From contig NZ_LFRI01000144.1 in the NCBI RefSeq assembly GCF_001447195.1, positions 1-64,000 of the forward strand: a stretch of DNA of 64,000 nt. Direction: 5' to 3'. Within the stretch, counting starts at the first letter, position 1; every line of letters begins with the position of its first letter. This DNA is from Aquabacterium parvum (GTDB taxonomy: Bacteria > Pseudomonadota > Gammaproteobacteria > Burkholderiales > Burkholderiaceae_C). Made by a program: the position numbers and the translations under genes. Below the pieces are notes generated by a model. It worked only from the letters and a program-made list of their open reading frames with translations. It did no database searches and was not told the DNA's origin. This document shows positions 62,213 through 64,000 of this stretch, one piece after another.

Positions 62213-62395
62213 ATGAGCGAAAAGAAAACCGTCACCGTCAAGCTGATCCGCAGCGTGATTGGCTGCAAAGCCGACCACCGCGCCACCGTGAAGGGCCTGG
62301 GCCTGCGTCGCATGAACAGCACCGCTGTTCTGGAAGACACGCCCGCCGTGCGCGGCATGATCACCAAGGTCCGTTACCTGGTCCAGGTGCTGTAA
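62213..62395 (+). CDS. rpmD: 50S ribosomal protein L30
   Basis: A 60-residue L30 ([35 protein letters not shown]). The GGAGAG ribosome binding site before 62213 sets the start. Confidence 0.97.
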   Translation: MSEKKTVTVKLIRSVIGCKADHRATVKGLGLRRMNSTAVLEDTPAVRGMITKVRYLVQVL

Positions 62396-62420
62396 GGCAC
62401 TCGGCAGTCAGAGGAACATC

Positions 62421-62855
62421 ATGGAACTCAACAGCATCAAGCCCGCATCGGGTGCCAAGCATGCCAAGCGCCGCGTCGGCCGTGGCATCGGCTCCGGCCT
62501 GGGCAAGACCGCCGGTCGCGGTCACAAGGGTCAGAAGTCGCGTTCGGGCGGCTACCACAAGGTCGGTTTCGAAGGCGGTCAAATGCCTTTGCAACGCCGC
62601 CTGCCCAAGCGTGGCTTCAAGTCGCAAAGCCTGAAGTACAACGCCGAAATCACCCTGGGCGAGCTGCAAGCTCTGGGCGCCGCTGAAGTCGACGTCCTGA
62701 CCCTGAAGCAAGCCGGCCTCGTGCCCCAGCTGGCCAAGGTCGTCAAGGTGATCAAGTCGGGTGAACTGTCTGCCAAGGTCGTCCTCAAGGGCATCGGCGT
62801 CACCGCCGGCGCCAAGGCCGCGATCGAAGCAGCCGGTGGCTCCATCGCTGAGTAA
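62421..62855 (+). CDS. rplO: 50S ribosomal protein L15
   Basis: A 144-residue L15 with a basic, glycine-rich N-terminus ([20 protein letters not shown]) and the typical [17 protein letters not shown]. It immediately precedes secY, as in most bacteria. Confidence 0.98.
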   Translation: MELNSIKPASGAKHAKRRVGRGIGSGLGKTAGRGHKGQKSRSGGYHKVGFEGGQMPLQRRLPKRGFKSQSLKYNAEITLGELQALGAAEVDVLTLKQAGLVPQLAKVVKVIKSGELSAKVVLKGIGVTAGAKAAIEAAGGSIAE

Positions 62856-62904
62856 CTCAGCGGACAACGCGAACACGAAACGTCAAGCCTGAACAGGACT
62901 CAGC

Positions 62905-64000
62905 GTGGCAACTTCTCCCACTCAACTGGCACAAAGCGGCAAGTACGGCGACCTCCAGCGTCGCCTGGTCTTCCTGCTGCTCGCGCTGGTCGTCTACCGC
63001 ATCGGGGCACACATCCCCGTGCCCGGTATCGACCCGGCGCAGCTGCAACAGTTGTTCAAGGGCCAGCAAGGCGGCATCCTGAGTCTGTTCAACATGTTCT
63101 CGGGCGGTGCGCTGTCGCGCTTCACCGTGTTCGCGCTGGGCATCATGCCCTACATCTCTGCGTCCATCATCATGCAGATGATGGGCTACGTGATCCCGCA
63201 ACTGGAGCAGCTCAAGAAAGAGGGCGAAGCCGGTCGGCGCAAGATCACGCAATACACCCGTTACGGCACGCTGGGTCTGGCCCTGTTCCAGTCCTTCGGC
63301 ATCGCTGTGGCACTGGAAGGCACTGCTGGCCTGGTCATCAGCCCCGGCTTTGGCTTCCGCATGACCACGGTCATCAGTTTGACCGCTGGCACGATGTTCC
63401 TGATGTGGTTGGGTGAGCAGATCACCGAGCGCGGTCTGGGCAACGGCATCTCGATCCTGATTTTCGGTGGCATCGCCGCAGGCCTGCCTGGTGCACTGGC
63501 CGGTTTGTTCGAGCTGATCCGCACTGGCGCCATGAGCATCCCCGCGGCCATCTTCATCGTCGCCCTGGTGGGCCTGGTGACCTACGCCGTGGTGTTCGTC
63601 GAGCGTGGCCAACGCAAGATCCTGGTGAACTACGCCAAGCGTCAGGTGGGCAACCGTGTGTACGGTGGCCAGTCTTCGCACCTGCCGCTCAAGATCAACA
63701 TGGCCGGCGTGATCCCCCCGATCTTCGCGTCGTCGATCATCCTGCTGCCAACCACCGCTGTGGGCTGGTTCGCCACGGGTGACAGCATGCGCTGGCTGAA
63801 AGACATCGCCGCCATGCTCTCGCCAGGTCAGCCGATCTACGTGATCCTGTATTCGGTGGCCATCGTTTTCTTCTGCTTCTTCTACACGGCCCTGGTGTTC
63901 AACAGCCGCGAGACCGCAGACAACCTGAAAAAGAGTGGTGCTTTCATCCCCGGGATCCGTCCTGGCGACCAAACCGCTCGATACATTGATAAAATTCTGG
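62905..64000 (+). CDS. secY: Preprotein translocase channel SecY, 3' end outside window
   Basis: Main subunit of the SecYEG channel. The GTG at 62905 (with AGGACT upstream) starts [20 protein letters not shown]. The first 365 of about 440 residues are present. Membrane segments follow in order, with the plug region ([17 protein letters not shown]), [22 protein letters not shown] and the cytosolic loop [18 protein letters not shown]. The frame is still open at the window end ([20 protein letters not shown]). Confidence 0.97.
   Translation, partial: MATSPTQLAQSGKYGDLQRRLVFLLLALVVYRIGAHIPVPGIDPAQLQQLFKGQQGGILSLFNMFSGGALSRFTVFALGIMPYISASIIMQMMGYVIPQLEQLKKEGEAGRRKITQYTRYGTLGLALFQSFGIAVALEGTAGLVISPGFGFRMTTVISLTAGTMFLMWLGEQITERGLGNGISILIFGGIAAGLPGALAGLFELIRTGAMSIPAAIFIVALVGLVTYAVVFVERGQRKILVNYAKRQVGNRVYGGQSSHLPLKINMAGVIPPIFASSIILLPTTAVGWFATGDSMRWLKDIAAMLSPGQPIYVILYSVAIVFFCFFYTALVFNSRETADNLKKSGAFIPGIRPGDQTARYIDKIL

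Overview
The window is a GC-rich bacterial chromosome segment, most likely from a betaproteobacterium of the order Burkholderiales (Aquabacterium/Rubrivivax/Comamonadaceae-like; genus not resolved). The reasons are the yggS-pilT-cNMP protein-pilU order, the family I lipase with its Lif foldase, a PEP-CTERM protein beside an EpsA-type LuxR regulator, the rsmI/yraN/diaA/dolP group and a spc ribosomal cluster. I see no tRNA, rRNA, CRISPR array or transposase.

Layout. 1-2588: 3' end of an Rhs polymorphic-toxin gene with an AT-richer tip and a probable cognate immunity gene. 2694-34342: a large secretion and cell-surface locus. It holds a non-canonical type II secretion (T2SS) operon (GspG, GspF, GspE, PilN-, PilO- and PilP-like proteins, secretin, three further pseudopilins), an EpsA-like regulator, a PEP-CTERM protein, a PstS-like secreted protein, a two-partner secretion pair (TpsB and a 3625-residue TpsA), a DUF2341-LamG-ExbB fusion, two ExbDs, a TonB-like protein, a putative porin and a coiled-coil periplasmic protein. 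34405-35503: DUF1840 protein and a histidine phosphatase. 35600-41688: tripartite RND efflux pump. 41696-46857: ubiA, then on the minus strand response regulator, hybrid histidine kinase and proC as one overlapping operon, and yggS. 46896-50701: pilT, a cyclic-nucleotide-binding protein, pilU and a beta-hydroxyacid dehydrogenase. 50786-53440: dolP, diaA-like and yraN on the minus strand, divergent from rsmI. 53752-56898: tandem lipases plus foldase. 56925-58385: tldD. 58506-64000: rplN to secY (truncated by the window end) behind their own promoter.

Main discovery candidate. Three sequences matching the PhoB box architecture (two 7-bp CTGTCAT-like direct repeats separated by 4 bp) sit upstream of three transcription units of the secretion locus: gspG, the epsA-like regulator and the exbB fusion. 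This predicts one phosphate-starvation regulon that couples a T2SS, a PEP-CTERM/PstS-like pair, a giant TpsA exoprotein and a dedicated proton-motive-force energiser with porin. The nearest described analogue I know is the phosphate-regulated hxc T2SS with the neighbouring pdtA/pdtB two-partner system and exbB2/exbD2 in Pseudomonas aeruginosa. The version here differs in its machinery and in adding the EpsA/PEP-CTERM module. The regulation and the joint function are inferences from sequence.
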